Source: Isoalcanivorax pacificus W11-5 (GTDB lineage: Bacteria > Pseudomonadota > Gammaproteobacteria > Pseudomonadales > Alcanivoracaceae). Taken from it: 64,000 bases of DNA. The notes under the pieces were generated by a model, which did not search any database, was not told the origin of the DNA, and saw nothing but the letters and a program-made list of their open reading frames with translations. Shown here piece by piece: positions 18,499-28,367 of the stretch. The stretch is from the NCBI RefSeq assembly GCF_000299335.2, contig NZ_CP004387.1:4104428-4168427 (forward strand). Reading direction: 5' to 3'. The position numbers were made by a program, and so were the translations under genes. Within the stretch, counting starts at the first letter, position 1, and each line of letters begins with the position of its first letter.

Positions 18499-19875
18499 AT
18501 GAAAGCGCTCAGCCCGGTCGATCAACTGTTTCTCTGGCTGGAAGGCCGCCAGCAGCCCATGCATGTGGCGGGCCTGCAACTGTTCAGCTTCCCCGAGGAC
18601 GCAGGGCCGAAGTATGTCAGCGAGCTGGCCCAGTCCATGCGCGACTACTGCTGCCCGGTGGCGCCCTTCAACCAGCGGCTGTTCACCCGGTTCGGACAGA
18701 GCTTCTGGATCGAGGACAAGCAGTTTGATATCGACCACCATTTCCGCCACGAAGCGTTGCCGAAACCCGGCCGGATTCGTGAGTTGTTGTCGCTGGTGTC
18801 CGCCGAGCACTCCAACCTGCTCGACCGGGAGCGCCCGCTGTGGGAGGCGCACCTGATCGAAGGCATCCGGGGCCGCCGCTTCGCGCTCTACACCAAAGTG
18901 CATCACTCGGTGGTGGACGGTATTTCCGCCATGCGCATGGGCATGCGCGCCTTGTCGCCGGACCCGAACGAGCGTGACCTGCCGCCGGTCTGGGCCAACA
19001 CTCCCAAGCGCCGCGAACGCATGCAGCTCACCGCCAACCCGGTGGCCGCCGTCAGCGGCCTGGCGCGGCTCACCGCCGGCCTGAGCAAGCAGATCGCCAC
19101 CGTGCCGGCGCTGGCGCGCGAGGTCTATCAGATGACGCAGAAGGCGCGCAGCGACGACGACTATGTGTCGATCTTCCAGGCGCCGCAGAGCATCATCAAC
19201 CAGCGCATCACCGGCAGCCGGCGGTTTGCGGCGCAGTCCTATAACACCAGCCGCTTCAAGGCCCTCAGCAAGGTGTTCGGCTGCACCCTCAACGACATCG
19301 TGCTGGCCGTGTGCGGCAGCGCGCTGCGCGAGTATCTGATCAGCCAGAATGCGCTGCCGGACAAGCCGCTGATCGCCATGGTGCCGGTGAACCTGCGCCA
19401 GGACGACAGCGCCGGCGGCAACCAGATCGCCATGATCCTGGCCAACCTGGGCACGCATATCGCCGACCCGGCCAACCGCCTGCGCGTGATCAAGGCGTCG
19501 GTGGAAGAAGCCAAATGCCGCTACAAGCAGATGACGCCGGCAGAAATCCTCAACCTGACCGCGCTGATGATGGCGCCCACCGGCCTGAACCTGCTGACCG
19601 GCCTGGCACCGGAGTGGCGTGCGTTCAACGTGATCATTTCCAACGTACCCGGCCCGAAGGAGCCGCTGTACTGGAACGGCGCGAAGCTGGAAGGTATGTA
19701 CCCGGTCTCCATCGCGCTGAACCAGATCGCCCTGAACATCACCCTGACCAGTTACGTCGACCAGCTCGAGTTCGGCTTTATCGGCTGCCGCCGCACCCTG
19801 CCGTCGATGCAGCGCCTGCTTGATTATCTGGAACACGGGCTGCGCGAGCTGGAAGTGGCGGCCAATCTGAAGTGA
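18499..19875 (+). CDS. atfA1: Wax ester synthase / diacylglycerol acyltransferase (WS/DGAT)
   Basis: This 458-residue acyltransferase esterifies fatty alcohols or diacylglycerol with acyl-CoA to form storage wax esters and triacylglycerol. The catalytic motif HHSVVDG is at residues 135-141. The conserved NDIVLAVCGSALREYL and the C-terminal VISNVPGPKEPLYWNG and ALNITLTSYVDQLEFG blocks are present. The N-terminus MKALSPVDQLFLWLEGRQQP and overall similarity match what I remember of Alcanivorax AtfA1 (about 457 residues). AGAAGGA lies six bases before the ATG. This is the best taxonomic marker in the window. Confidence 0.95.
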   Translation: MKALSPVDQLFLWLEGRQQPMHVAGLQLFSFPEDAGPKYVSELAQSMRDYCCPVAPFNQRLFTRFGQSFWIEDKQFDIDHHFRHEALPKPGRIRELLSLVSAEHSNLLDRERPLWEAHLIEGIRGRRFALYTKVHHSVVDGISAMRMGMRALSPDPNERDLPPVWANTPKRRERMQLTANPVAAVSGLARLTAGLSKQIATVPALAREVYQMTQKARSDDDYVSIFQAPQSIINQRITGSRRFAAQSYNTSRFKALSKVFGCTLNDIVLAVCGSALREYLISQNALPDKPLIAMVPVNLRQDDSAGGNQIAMILANLGTHIADPANRLRVIKASVEEAKCRYKQMTPAEILNLTALMMAPTGLNLLTGLAPEWRAFNVIISNVPGPKEPLYWNGAKLEGMYPVSIALNQIALNITLTSYVDQLEFGFIGCRRTLPSMQRLLDYLEHGLRELEVAANLK

Positions 19876-19882
19876 GCGCGGT

Positions 19883-19943
19883 GTGGGCGGCACAGGCCGC
19901 GAGCAAAAGGCTTTTAGCTAATCGCTCGCGGCGCGTCGCCCAC
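19883..19943. terminator. Hairpin between convergent atfA1 and slipin genes
   Basis: Two nested inverted pairs, GTGGGCG/CGCCCAC (19883-19889, 19937-19943) and CCGCGAGC/GCTCGCGG (19897-19904, 19924-19931), lie between the two convergent stop codons. There is no long U tract in either direction, so termination is plausible but not certain. Confidence 0.5.
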
Positions 19944-19951
19944 CGTCCTGT

Positions 19952-20692
19952 TCAGGATTTCTTCCTGAACATCTCCATCACATCCATCGGCAGCGGAAAC
20001 ACGATGGTGGATGAATTCTTGTTCGACATGTCACTCATGGTCTGCAGGTAGCGCAGCTGCATGGCGCCCGGCGTGGCGCTCATGATGTTGGCGGCCTCCA
20101 CCAGTTTTTCGGCGGCCTGCTGTTCACCTTCGGCGTGAATCACCTTGGCGCGCCGCTCCCGTTCGGCTTCCGCCTGGCGGGCAATGGCGCGGATCATGTT
20201 TTCGTTCAGGTCGACGTGCTTGATCTCCACGTTCTGCACCTTGATGCCCCAGTTGTCGGTCTGCTCATCCAGGATTTCCTGAATATCGATATTGAGCTTG
20301 TCGCGCTCGGACAGCATTTCATCCAGGTCATGCTTGCCCAGCACCGAGCGCAGGGTGGTCTGCGCGAGCTGGCTGGTGGCGCTGTAGTAATCCTCCACCT
20401 GGATGATGGCCTTGTTCGGGTCCACCACGCGGAAATACAGCACCGCGTTCACGCGCACGGTGACGTTGTCGCGGGAAATCACGTCCTGGCTGGGGACATC
20501 CAGCGTGATGGTGCGCAGGTCCACACGCACCATCTGCTGGACACCGGGAATCACCACGATCAGACCCGGCCCTTTCACGCCCTGGAAACGACCGAGAAAG
20601 AACACCACGCCACGCTGGTATTCGGGCAGGATGCGCACCGACAGGGCGATCAGGCCCAGCACAAACAGGATCGGAATCAGATAGGCAATCAT
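19952..20692 (-). CDS. Slipin / SPFH-domain membrane protein
   Basis: A 246-residue protein with one N-terminal membrane segment ([18 protein letters not shown]), then a band-7 (SPFH) domain ([35 protein letters not shown]) and a charged coiled-coil ([19 protein letters not shown]). Slipins oligomerise at the inner membrane as stomatin-like scaffolds. Its ATG overlaps the NfeD stop by four bases. NfeD/slipin pairs are a long-standing conserved operon thought to combine a membrane protease with its scaffold. Confidence 0.95.
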   Translation of the reverse strand: MIAYLIPILFVLGLIALSVRILPEYQRGVVFFLGRFQGVKGPGLIVVIPGVQQMVRVDLRTITLDVPSQDVISRDNVTVRVNAVLYFRVVDPNKAIIQVEDYYSATSQLAQTTLRSVLGKHDLDEMLSERDKLNIDIQEILDEQTDNWGIKVQNVEIKHVDLNENMIRAIARQAEAERERRAKVIHAEGEQQAAEKLVEAANIMSATPGAMQLRYLQTMSDMSNKNSSTIVFPLPMDVMEMFRKKS

Positions 20693-22122
20693 GGTCTGTT
20701 CTCCTCATTCGGCGCCGGTGCGGAGGCACCGGCCGGTTCAACGCTCAGGTGCAGGCCGTCCACGGCCAGCACCCGCAATCTGTCGCCCCGGCGCACCGGG
20801 CCCGGCGCGCGGGCCAGCCAGGATTCGCCCAGCAGGCGCACCCGGCCCTCGCCGTCGAAATCATGCTGGGCCGTGGCCAGCTGGCCGATCAGCGCCTCTT
20901 CCCCGGTCTGCGGCGGACGTCGCCGCAAGCGCAGCAGGCGCGTCAGGGTCCACAGCATGAAGCCGGCGGACACCAGGGCGAGGCCGCCGATCAGGGGCAA
21001 TGAAATGCGCAGGTGCGCGTCGTCCAGCAGGATCACCGAACCGAACACGAACGCCACCACGCCACCCAGCCCGAGCGCGCCGAAGCTGGGCATGAAGGCT
21101 TCGCCCACCATGAACGCCACCCCCAGCAGGATCAGCGCAAGGCCGGCGTAATTCACCGGCAACACCTGGAAGGCGTACAGCGCCAGCACCAGGCAGATGG
21201 CGCCAATCACACCGGGGTAGATATTGCCGGGGCTGGCCAGCTCGAAAATGATGCCGTAGAAGCCGACCAGCATCAGGAAGTAGGCAATGTTGGGATTGGT
21301 GATCACCGACAGCAGCTGGTTGCGCCAGTCCGGTTCCAGCGTCACCACAGCGGCCCCGGCGGTTTGCAAGGTGCGCGTGCCGTCGTCGAGCGCCACTTCC
21401 CGGCCATCAAGCTGCGTCAGCAGATCATCCAGGCTGGGGGCGACATATTCGATCACCTGCTGCGCCAGCGCCTCCGGGGCGGTCAGGTTCACCGCATCGC
21501 GCACCGCCTGCTCGGCCCACTCGGCATTGCGACCGCGCAAATCCGCCAGGCTGCGGATATAGGCCACCGCATCCTCCAGCACCTTGCGCTCCATCGCGGT
21601 GCCGCCACGGCGCTTGCCATCGTCGTCCGTCTCGCCGTCCTCTTCTGGCTGCTCCGGCTGGCCGGGCATGCCGCCGATCTGCACCGGCGTCGCCGAGCCC
21701 AGGTGTGTCGAGGGCGCCATCGCGGCGATGTGGCTGGCGTAAAGCAGGTAGGTACCGGCACTGGCCGCACGTGCGCCGCCGGGGCTGACATAGACCGCCA
21801 CCGGTACGGGCGAGGCCAGGATCACCTTGATCATGTCGCGCATGGCACTGTCGAGCCCGCCGGGTGTATCCAGGCGGATCACCACCAGTTGCGCGCCGTG
21901 CTCGTCGCGGGCGCTGTCCATACTGCGGGAGAGGTAGTCGCTGGTGGCCGGACCAATCGGCCCGTCGATGTCGAGCACCACCACCGGAGCGCGCTGGCTT
22001 GCGCCGGTGGAAACCAGTGACGCCAGGCTCATGAGGCCGCCCAGCACCAGACAGGTGAGTGCACCGAGAGCCCGCCAGCGACGGCCCGGCGCGCGGATAT
22101 TCGAAGCGGAATGTGCAGCCAC
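20689..22122 (-). CDS. NfeD-family membrane serine protease (long form)
   Basis: Starting at GTG 22122, with AGGAGG seven bases upstream, the protein has 477 residues. After an N-terminal signal/membrane segment comes a ClpP-class protease domain: [31 protein letters not shown], the nucleophile Ser in [13 protein letters not shown] and the likely general-base Lys in [13 protein letters not shown]. Then come several membrane segments and a C-terminal OB-fold NfeD domain ([20 protein letters not shown]). An acidic low-complexity insert ([16 protein letters not shown]) sits in the protease domain. The longer upstream frame to 22347 is less credible. Confidence 0.9.
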   Translation of the reverse strand: MAAHSASNIRAPGRRWRALGALTCLVLGGLMSLASLVSTGASQRAPVVVLDIDGPIGPATSDYLSRSMDSARDEHGAQLVVIRLDTPGGLDSAMRDMIKVILASPVPVAVYVSPGGARAASAGTYLLYASHIAAMAPSTHLGSATPVQIGGMPGQPEQPEEDGETDDDGKRRGGTAMERKVLEDAVAYIRSLADLRGRNAEWAEQAVRDAVNLTAPEALAQQVIEYVAPSLDDLLTQLDGREVALDDGTRTLQTAGAAVVTLEPDWRNQLLSVITNPNIAYFLMLVGFYGIIFELASPGNIYPGVIGAICLVLALYAFQVLPVNYAGLALILLGVAFMVGEAFMPSFGALGLGGVVAFVFGSVILLDDAHLRISLPLIGGLALVSAGFMLWTLTRLLRLRRRPPQTGEEALIGQLATAQHDFDGEGRVRLLGESWLARAPGPVRRGDRLRVLAVDGLHLSVEPAGASAPAPNEENRP

Positions 22123-22513
22123 GTCTCGCCCTCCTGTGCAAGGCGCCGGCAGGCATGACGGCCCGGTGCCGGCGCGGCGACAGGTCCCGATTTTCGCCCG
22201 TCGCCACCCGTGTGAGTGTGACACAGTGCCACCGGATATGTTCGCCCGGCGCCCGTCACCCATCCAGGCTGAACAACAATTTACCTTTCGGCTCAACGAG
22301 ATAGCCCCGACTCCGGCACCTCGCTGCAGGCCCCGGCGAGGCTGCAAAAAAATACTGGCGCGCCCCAGGGAAACGGCGTAAGGTGCCTAAAGCTGCAGAA
22401 GGAAGGCAGTGGATGTTTTGGTCGTTCCCGTCTGTGTTACCTCCTCAACACCCCCAAACCCCGAAGACTGCACGCGACACACGAATTGATTGGTTTTCTG
22501 AGGTATAGATTCA

Positions 22514-22717
22514 ATGGCTACCGGCACTGTTAAATGGTTCAACGAGTCCAAGGGTTTTGGCTTCATTACTCAGGACGACGGCGGCGCAGACGTATTCGTA
22601 CATTTCAGCGCGATTCAGGGCACCGGTTTCAAGACGCTGCAGGAAGGTCAGAAAGTGACCTATGAAATCCAGCAAGGTCCGAAAGGTCCTCAAGCGGCTA
22701 ACGTTACCCCTGGCTGA
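22514..22717 (+). CDS. Cold-shock protein (CspA family)
   Basis: A 67-residue single-domain cold-shock protein with intact RNP1 (KGFGFI) and RNP2 (VFVHFSAI) motifs, which binds single-stranded RNA/DNA. The upstream gap to the NfeD start is long (22123-22513), consistent with a long regulated 5' leader. I see no convincing promoter in it, and nothing else in the gap. It ends in a strong terminator. Which paralogue it is cannot be told. Confidence 0.96.
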   Translation: MATGTVKWFNESKGFGFITQDDGGADVFVHFSAIQGTGFKTLQEGQKVTYEIQQGPKGPQAANVTPG

Positions 22718-22740
22718 TCACCCTCTGGTGATACGCTGAC

Positions 22741-22769
22741 AAAAAACCCCACCCCCGGTGGGGTTTTTT
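22741..22769. terminator. Bidirectional terminator after the cold-shock gene
   Basis: A perfect 13-bp stem, AAAAAACCCCACC with GGTGGGGTTTTTT, and a CCC loop. It has a T run on both strands, so it can end both cspA and the convergent GIY-YIG gene. Confidence 0.95.
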
Positions 22770-22788
22770 GTGCACGGGAAACAGCTTC

Positions 22789-23070
22789 TCAAGGCTCGTC
22801 GGCAGCGCCGAGCAGGTGTAGCTTTTTGGCCCGGCTGAGGCGCTTGATGGCCGCTTCACGACGCAGTGCATCGCTGCGGGAAGCATGCTGTTCGTGCCAG
22901 ACCAGTTCCACCGGCCGTCGCGCCCGCGTGTAGCGTGCGCCGCTACGGTCGTCGTTGTTGTGCGCCAGCAGGCGGCGCTGTAAATCGTTGGTAATGCCAG
23001 TGTACAGACTGGCGTCTGCACAGCGCAGGATATACACAAACCACACCATCTCCGGCGTTTTCGCCACCAT
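22789..23070 (-). CDS. GIY-YIG domain protein (UPF0213/YhbQ family)
   Basis: A 93-residue single-domain protein with VYIL at the first strand and YTGITNDLQRRLLAHN as the second half of the GIY-YIG nuclease motif, followed by R and E residues of the active site (AAIKRLSRAKK). Family members bind or cut nucleic acids and are suspected repair factors; their true role is unsettled. An alternative ATG at 23049 would drop seven residues. Confidence 0.9.
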   Translation of the reverse strand: MVAKTPEMVWFVYILRCADASLYTGITNDLQRRLLAHNNDDRSGARYTRARRPVELVWHEQHASRSDALRREAAIKRLSRAKKLHLLGAADEP

Positions 23071-23147
23071 CTTTTAACGACCCTTCACCGTCCCGACGGG
23101 ACACCATGCTATCATCAGCGCTTGTGTTGCCATCAGGGATTGCAGGC

Positions 23148-23543
23148 ATGATTTCCTATCTTTACTGGTTACTGGTCGCCACGCTGGTGTTTGCCCTGCT
23201 GTTCGGTTTCGGGGTCCGGCTCGGCAAATGGAAACCCGCGCTGCTGATTGCGGTCATTCTGGTAGCGGCCAGCACACTGCTCTATTACTTCTACCTGGAG
23301 CAGATGTTCGTGAAGCGCTGGGGTGGCTCCATGTCGATCAGCATCCCGGCGGGCCAGATGCACATGGGTGCCACCTGGAAAGATGACAATCTGTGGATCC
23401 AGAACTACGATCCGCAACGCAATATATGTATATTTAGCGAATACGCCCGAGGCAATCTGCTCGAGGGCCGGGTGATACTGCGTGACTGCAACCCGCTGAT
23501 GCCAGCCCAGGGGGCGCCGGCAACGGGGCAGAGCGCACCGTGA
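23148..23543 (+). CDS. Small membrane-anchored protein of unknown function
   Basis: Starting at ATG 23148 gives 131 residues. Two hydrophobic segments (YLYWLLVATLVFALLFGFGV and ALLIAVILVAASTLLYYFYL) are followed by a soluble, probably periplasmic C-terminal part with two cysteines (NICIFSEY, LRDCNPLMP). I do not recognise the family. It lies 18 bases upstream of the HopJ gene on the same strand and may be co-transcribed. Confidence 0.65.
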   Translation: MISYLYWLLVATLVFALLFGFGVRLGKWKPALLIAVILVAASTLLYYFYLEQMFVKRWGGSMSISIPAGQMHMGATWKDDNLWIQNYDPQRNICIFSEYARGNLLEGRVILRDCNPLMPAQGAPATGQSAP

Positions 23544-23561
23544 CAAAGGCGAAAGACTGTT

Positions 23562-23963
23562 ATGAATGCAACTGACGCAACGTCCGACACCGCAGCACTG
23601 ACCGAAGAATCGCTGCTGCAACTGCTGGAAACCCGCCCCAACGAGGTCGAGTTCGAGCAGGTCATGGCGATCATCGACGCACATTATGACTACACCCCTA
23701 CCCGCTTCATCAATGGCGTCAAGGGTGACCAGGTGATCAACGCCGCCGGTGAAAATGAAGGCTCATGCCGTATTTTTGCCTTCGCCCAGCGGCACGAACT
23801 GAACACTGCGCGCACGCTGGCCTGCTTTGGCCGCTTCTACCGCGACGATGTGCTCGACCAGCTCAACGGCAAGAACCACCCGAATATCCGTGTGTTCATG
23901 CGCCACGGCTGGGCCGGTATCCAGTTCGACGGCAATCCGCTCACGCCCCGCAAACTGCATTGA
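23562..23963 (+). CDS. HopJ-family protein
   Basis: A 133-residue protein with the family hallmarks FEQVMAIIDAHYDYTPTRF, NAAGENEGSCRIFAFAQ and ACFGRFYRDDVL. The family name comes from a reported type III effector, but homologues are widespread in free-living marine bacteria without type III secretion, so an effector role here is unlikely. Function unknown. Confidence 0.85.
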   Translation: MNATDATSDTAALTEESLLQLLETRPNEVEFEQVMAIIDAHYDYTPTRFINGVKGDQVINAAGENEGSCRIFAFAQRHELNTARTLACFGRFYRDDVLDQLNGKNHPNIRVFMRHGWAGIQFDGNPLTPRKLH

Positions 23964-24137
23964 TCGCGTCGCCGCACCCGGCCACCCGGTGCGGCGTGCG
24001 GCCACCCCCCGAATGCCCGTATAATCCGCCGCACCCGACACGGATCGGGGCTGATGCTCAGGCCGTGCCCGCCACGCCTGCCACTGACATTCACGCCGGG
24101 AGTCTGTTTTTCCCCGGCCCACACAGCACCGGACTTC

Positions 24138-27011
24138 ATGACTGAATTTGCCATTGGCCAGCGCTGGCTCAGCGAAACCGAGACCGAGCTGGGCCTCGGG
24201 ATCGTCGTCAATCTCGACTATCGCCTCGTCACCCTGTTCTATCCCGCCTGCGAGGAAGAACGTACCTACGCCAAGACCAATGCCCCCCTCTCCCGCATGG
24301 CGTTTACACCGGGTGACACGATCCACACCCAGGACGGCCAGCGACTGATCGTGCACGAAGCGGTCGAGGTGGAGCAGTTGTTGATCTATCGTGCGGCGCC
24401 GGAGGACGATCCGGGCGCGCTGCGGCAGGTCCCGGAAAGCCAGCTCGGCTATCAGGTGGAACTCTCGGCGGTGACCGACCGGCTGTTCTCCAAGCAGCTC
24501 GACAGCACCAACTGGTTCAACCTGCGCGTGGCCGCACTGAACGCCCGGGCGCAGGCGGAAAATTCACCGGTCCGTGGCCTGCGCGGTCCGCGCATCGACC
24601 TGATCGGCCACCAGCTCTGGATCGCTCACGAAGTGGGCGGCCGCTATGCACCGCGCGTGCTGCTGGCCGATGAAGTGGGCCTGGGCAAGACCATCGAGGC
24701 CGGCCTGATCCTGCATCAGCAACTGGTCACCCACCGTGCGCAGCGTGTGCTGATCGTGGTGCCGCAACCACTGGTCCACCAGTGGTTCGTGGAAATGGTG
24801 CGGCGCTTCAATCTGCACTTCAGCATCTTCGACCGCGAACGGCTGGCCGCGCTGCAGCCGGAGGAAAGCATCAAGGACATGCTGGCGCGCCTGATCGTCG
24901 AGGAACAGGGCGACACACCGGATGAGCGGGAGAACCCGTTCATGAGCGAACAGCTGATCCTGTGCAGTACCGATTTTCTGGAAAGCTGCGACATTGATCT
25001 GCTCGCCGCCGCCGAATGGGACCTGCTGGTGGTGGACGAGGCGCACCATCTGGACTGGCGCCCCGACGCCCCCAGCGAAGCCTATCAGCGCGTCGCGCGT
25101 CTGGCGGCCGCCGCCCGTGGCCTGCTGCTGCTCACGGCCACCCCGGAGCAGCTCGGCCTGGAAAGCCATTTTGCCCGTCTGCGGCTGCTCGACCCGGACC
25201 GCTTCCACAGCCTGGAAGCGTTCCGCGAGGAACAGCAGAACTATCAGGCCATCGCCGCCATCGCCGCTGAAATGGTGGATCAAGCACAGTGGTCCGCCAC
25301 GTTGAAGCAGGCGCTGGCGCAGCACGTGCCGGACGTGCCCATCGAAGAGGCGCATCGCGAACAGATCCTGCGCGAACTGCTGGACCGCTCCGGCACCGGC
25401 CGCGTGCTGTTCCGCAACACGCGCAAGCATATCGCCGGGTTTCCCGCCCGCCATGTGCATGGCGTGGCGCTGCCTTACCCGGCCATGTACGGGCCGATCC
25501 ATTTTGACCCGACCCACCCGGACGACCTGCTGCACCCGGAAAGCGTGTTCCGCGACGACACCTGGTGCGCCGAAGACCCGCGTGTCACCTGGCTGGCCGA
25601 TTTCCTGCGCCGCGAGCGCGGCCGCAAGGTGCTGGTGATCTGTGCCCGCAAGGAAACCGCCACCGACCTGCACGCCTGGTGCGGCTACAAGCTGGGCATG
25701 AACGTCAGCGTGTTCCACGAGGACATGGACATCATCAGCCGCGACCGCGCCGCCGCGTATTTCGCCGATGAGGAAGACGGCGCCCAGGCGCTGATCTGTT
25801 CCGAGATCGGCAGCGAAGGCCGCAACTTCCAGTTTGCCCACGACCTGGTGCTGCTGGATTTGCCGCGCAATCCCGACCTGCTGGAGCAACGTATCGGTCG
25901 CCTGGACCGTATCGGCCAGCGCGAGGACATCCAGATTCACGTGCCGCATTTTGCCGGCCACGGGCAGGAAGTGCTGTTCCGCTGGTACGACGAGGGCATG
26001 CACGCCTTTACCCGCACCAATCCCGCCGGCACGCAGATCCTGCAAGGCACTGCAGATGCCCTGGCGGCGGCACTGGCCGCACCGCAGGACAGCGCCCGGG
26101 TGGACGCGCTGATCGCCCAGACCCGGCAGCTGACCGAAACGCTGCTGGCGCAGCTGGATGCCGGCCGCGACCGGCTGCTGGAACTCAGCTCGCACAATCC
26201 CGAACAGGCCGAGGCCCTGATCTCACAACTGGCGGATGCCGACGACACACCGCCGATGGGTTTCATGGAAATGGCGTTCGAGCGTTTCGGCGTCGAGGTG
26301 GAAGAACATTCGCGCCACGCCAGCATTCTGAAGCCCGGCCCGCACATGCTGGAGCCGTTCCCGTCGCTGCCGGAAGAAGGCATCACTGTCACCGCCGACC
26401 GTGGCACCGCCCTGAGCCGCGACGATATCCAGTTCCTGACCTGGGAACACCCGATGGTGGAAGGGGCCATTGAACTGGTGCTCGGCGAGGATCGTGGCAA
26501 GGCCAGCGTGGCGCTGCTGAAAAACCCGAAGGTAAAACCGGGCACGTTGCTGGTGGAAGCGTTGTACAGCGTACAGTGCAGTGCGCCACGCCACCTGCAG
26601 GCCGAACGCTTTCTGCCCACTACGCTGCTGCGCAGCCTGATCGACGCCCAGGGGCGTGATCTCAGCCAGGCGATCAGCCACGATGGCCTGAGCAAGCAGT
26701 GCCACAAGATGGAAAAGCCGCTGGCCCGCAAGGTGATCGAAAGCCAGCAGAGCCTGCTGGAAAAACTGCTCCAGACGGACCAGCAACGCGTCAATGGCCG
26801 GGCACAGGCGATCATTGATGAGGCGCGCGCAACCATGCAGACCTCGCAGGCCGCCGAACGCAATCGGCTGCTGCAGTTGCAGGCGCGCAATCCGGCCATC
26901 CGCCAGGAAGAGATCGATTTCATCGACCGGCAGACCGAGGCGCTGGCGCAACACCTCGCCGAAGCCCGGTGTCAGCTTGCCGCCGTGCGGGTAATCGTCG
27001 CCAGCCAGTGA
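24138..27011 (+). CDS. rapA: RNA polymerase-associated ATPase RapA (HepA)
   Basis: A 957-residue Swi2/Snf2 ATPase that recycles RNA polymerase. From ATG 24138 it has the N-terminal Tudor-like domains (FAIGQRWLSETETELGLGIV), Walker A ADEVGLGKTIEAGLI, the DEAH box VVDEAHHL, LLLTATPEQLG, and motif VI EQRIGRLDRIGQRED. The C-terminal RapA-specific domain follows (SRDDIQFLTWEHPMVEGAIEL). Length is normal. It is a core gene and a useful comparison for the SNF2 protein at 11254-14376, which shares the Walker A segment but not the RapA C-terminus. Confidence 0.97.
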   Translation: MTEFAIGQRWLSETETELGLGIVVNLDYRLVTLFYPACEEERTYAKTNAPLSRMAFTPGDTIHTQDGQRLIVHEAVEVEQLLIYRAAPEDDPGALRQVPESQLGYQVELSAVTDRLFSKQLDSTNWFNLRVAALNARAQAENSPVRGLRGPRIDLIGHQLWIAHEVGGRYAPRVLLADEVGLGKTIEAGLILHQQLVTHRAQRVLIVVPQPLVHQWFVEMVRRFNLHFSIFDRERLAALQPEESIKDMLARLIVEEQGDTPDERENPFMSEQLILCSTDFLESCDIDLLAAAEWDLLVVDEAHHLDWRPDAPSEAYQRVARLAAAARGLLLLTATPEQLGLESHFARLRLLDPDRFHSLEAFREEQQNYQAIAAIAAEMVDQAQWSATLKQALAQHVPDVPIEEAHREQILRELLDRSGTGRVLFRNTRKHIAGFPARHVHGVALPYPAMYGPIHFDPTHPDDLLHPESVFRDDTWCAEDPRVTWLADFLRRERGRKVLVICARKETATDLHAWCGYKLGMNVSVFHEDMDIISRDRAAAYFADEEDGAQALICSEIGSEGRNFQFAHDLVLLDLPRNPDLLEQRIGRLDRIGQREDIQIHVPHFAGHGQEVLFRWYDEGMHAFTRTNPAGTQILQGTADALAAALAAPQDSARVDALIAQTRQLTETLLAQLDAGRDRLLELSSHNPEQAEALISQLADADDTPPMGFMEMAFERFGVEVEEHSRHASILKPGPHMLEPFPSLPEEGITVTADRGTALSRDDIQFLTWEHPMVEGAIELVLGEDRGKASVALLKNPKVKPGTLLVEALYSVQCSAPRHLQAERFLPTTLLRSLIDAQGRDLSQAISHDGLSKQCHKMEKPLARKVIESQQSLLEKLLQTDQQRVNGRAQAIIDEARATMQTSQAAERNRLLQLQARNPAIRQEEIDFIDRQTEALAQHLAEARCQLAAVRVIVASQ

Positions 27012-27018
27012 GTAGGGC

Positions 27019-27211
27019 GTAGGGTGGGTAGAGCCAAAGGCGAAACCCACCGTGTCCATGCCGCACACTGCTCGCACAAAAACAGCGGAACTACTCGTCC
27101 ATAAAACAGCGAAACTACCCACCTCCAAAGCAGGGTAGTTTCGATGTTTTTGCGGGAGTGAATAACGGACATGGACACGGTGGGTTTCGCCTTTGGCTCA
27201 ACCCACCCTAC
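27019..27211. repeat. MITE-like inverted-repeat element, copy B
   Basis: Outer arms GTAGGGTGGGTAGAGCCAAA and TTTGGCTCAACCCACCCTAC are near-perfect inverted copies reaching about 42 bp. Inside, CGAAACTACCC and GGGTAGTTTCG make a further hairpin. The core blocks CTGCTCGCACAAAAACAGCG and TTTTTGCGGGAGTGAATAAC match copy A. It starts eight bases after the rapA stop, and its right end supplies the TAG stop of the convergent lipoprotein gene. Confidence 0.9.
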
Positions 27212-27714
27212 TCTTCAAGCACTTCCTCGGCAGGCACCCGCTCTTCGCCGGAAGTGACCTTGCCCAGCATCAGCTCCACCGGCGGCGGGCTGCCGGCGGA
27301 CAGGTCCACCCGATGCTGCTGCATGGTGGTCCAGCGCAATTGGCCGTCAGCATCCCGGATTTCCCCGCGCACGGCATAGTGATGCCGTGCATCGATGCCG
27401 GCGGGTTTGAAGGTCAGGGTGAATGGAATCGGCACCTGGCGTCCGTCGCTGCTGAAGGTCTTTTCCGACAGCACGGTGGCCGGCACATCCATCAGTGATA
27501 CATCCAGCAACTGCACATGAATGCGGGCATCCTGCGGCAGCGCTTCGCGCTCGCGGTAGATCAGCGTGCCGCTGACCTCTGCCTCCTGCGCAGTGGCCGG
27601 CGGCGGTTCGGTGGCGGCTTTTTTGTCTTCCGGCTTGTCGCAGCCGGCCAGTGTCAGCAGGCTGGCCAGCAGGGCCAGCGTCAGTGTGCGCGGCAATCGA
27701 TGCGAAACGTCCAT
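27208..27714 (-). CDS. YbaY-family lipoprotein
   Basis: From ATG 27714 this is a 168-residue lipoprotein. It has signal peptide RLPRTLTLALLASLLTLAGC with the lipobox cysteine at residue 25, an acidic/proline linker, and a beta-rich YscW/YbaY-type domain (VSGTLIYREREALPQDARIH, IPFTLTFKPAGID, HYAVRGEIRDADGQL). The acidic C-terminal tail ends where repeat copy B begins. In E. coli YbaY is an envelope glycoprotein of unclear role. An upstream ATG at 27750 would spoil the signal sequence. Confidence 0.85.
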   Translation of the reverse strand: MDVSHRLPRTLTLALLASLLTLAGCDKPEDKKAATEPPPATAQEAEVSGTLIYREREALPQDARIHVQLLDVSLMDVPATVLSEKTFSSDGRQVPIPFTLTFKPAGIDARHHYAVRGEIRDADGQLRWTTMQQHRVDLSAGSPPPVELMLGKVTSGEERVPAEEVLEE

Positions 27715-27773
27715 CTTCCCGGAACTCCCTGTGCTCAATGGAAGACCCATCATGCGGCGGCGGACGCGGCGGC

Positions 27774-28367
27774 TCAAGCCTGATCGAGGTAGTCCGCCAA
27801 CAGCGTGGCCAGCCAGTCCGACGGGGGCCGGTGCAGCGTCAGCGTGCCGTCCCGGAGTGTGGCCAACCGCTGGAACGGCTGGTCCAGCCGGCTGTTGTCG
27901 AGCAGATGCACTTCGCTGGCCAGCGGCAATGTGTTGCGCACATTGGCGAGGGTGCGCGGCAGGCGTGACAGGATTTTCTCGGCCGGCACCGTGTGGCCGC
28001 CTTCGTCGACCCGCTGCGCCACGCGCGCCAGATGCAGCAGCGGATCGTCGAGATGGATATAGACCAGGATGACCCGGTAGCCAAAGCTGCGCGCACGCGC
28101 GACAAAATCAATCTTGCCGGGGTGCGAGTAAACCGTTTCAAAGCAGAAACTCACGCCGCGCAGCAGCAGGTCTTCGCGCAAGTGCCCGGCGATCACCGCC
28201 GCATCGTAGCTGGCGCTTTCCGGTGCTTCCGGGCACAACAGCCGGGCGATCTCGTCGGCGTTGACGAACTGCACGCCGCGCGGCGCCAGAAACAGACGGT
28301 GGAAGGTGGATTTGCCGGCACCGTTGCCGCCGGCCAATAACCAGAGCTGTCGAGCAGCGGCCGTCAT
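27774..28367 (-). CDS. Zeta-toxin-like P-loop kinase
   Basis: A 197-residue protein with Walker A GGNGAGKST at residues 13-21, VNADEIARLL, and FETVYSHPGKIDFV, the arrangement of zeta-toxin and related polynucleotide-kinase-fold enzymes that phosphorylate UDP-amino sugars. Its ATG overlaps the stop of the upstream ParD-like gene (ATGA), the organisation expected of an antitoxin-toxin pair. Toxicity is inference. Confidence 0.8.
   Translation of the reverse strand: MTAAARQLWLLAGGNGAGKSTFHRLFLAPRGVQFVNADEIARLLCPEAPESASYDAAVIAGHLREDLLLRGVSFCFETVYSHPGKIDFVARARSFGYRVILVYIHLDDPLLHLARVAQRVDEGGHTVPAEKILSRLPRTLANVRNTLPLASEVHLLDNSRLDQPFQRLATLRDGTLTLHRPPSDWLATLLADYLDQA

Noticed and set aside
22297..22360. 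Hairpin CCTCGC/GCGAGG before an A run upstream of the cold-shock gene
   Set aside because: The A run is on the wrong side for a terminator on the minus strand; no function assignable.
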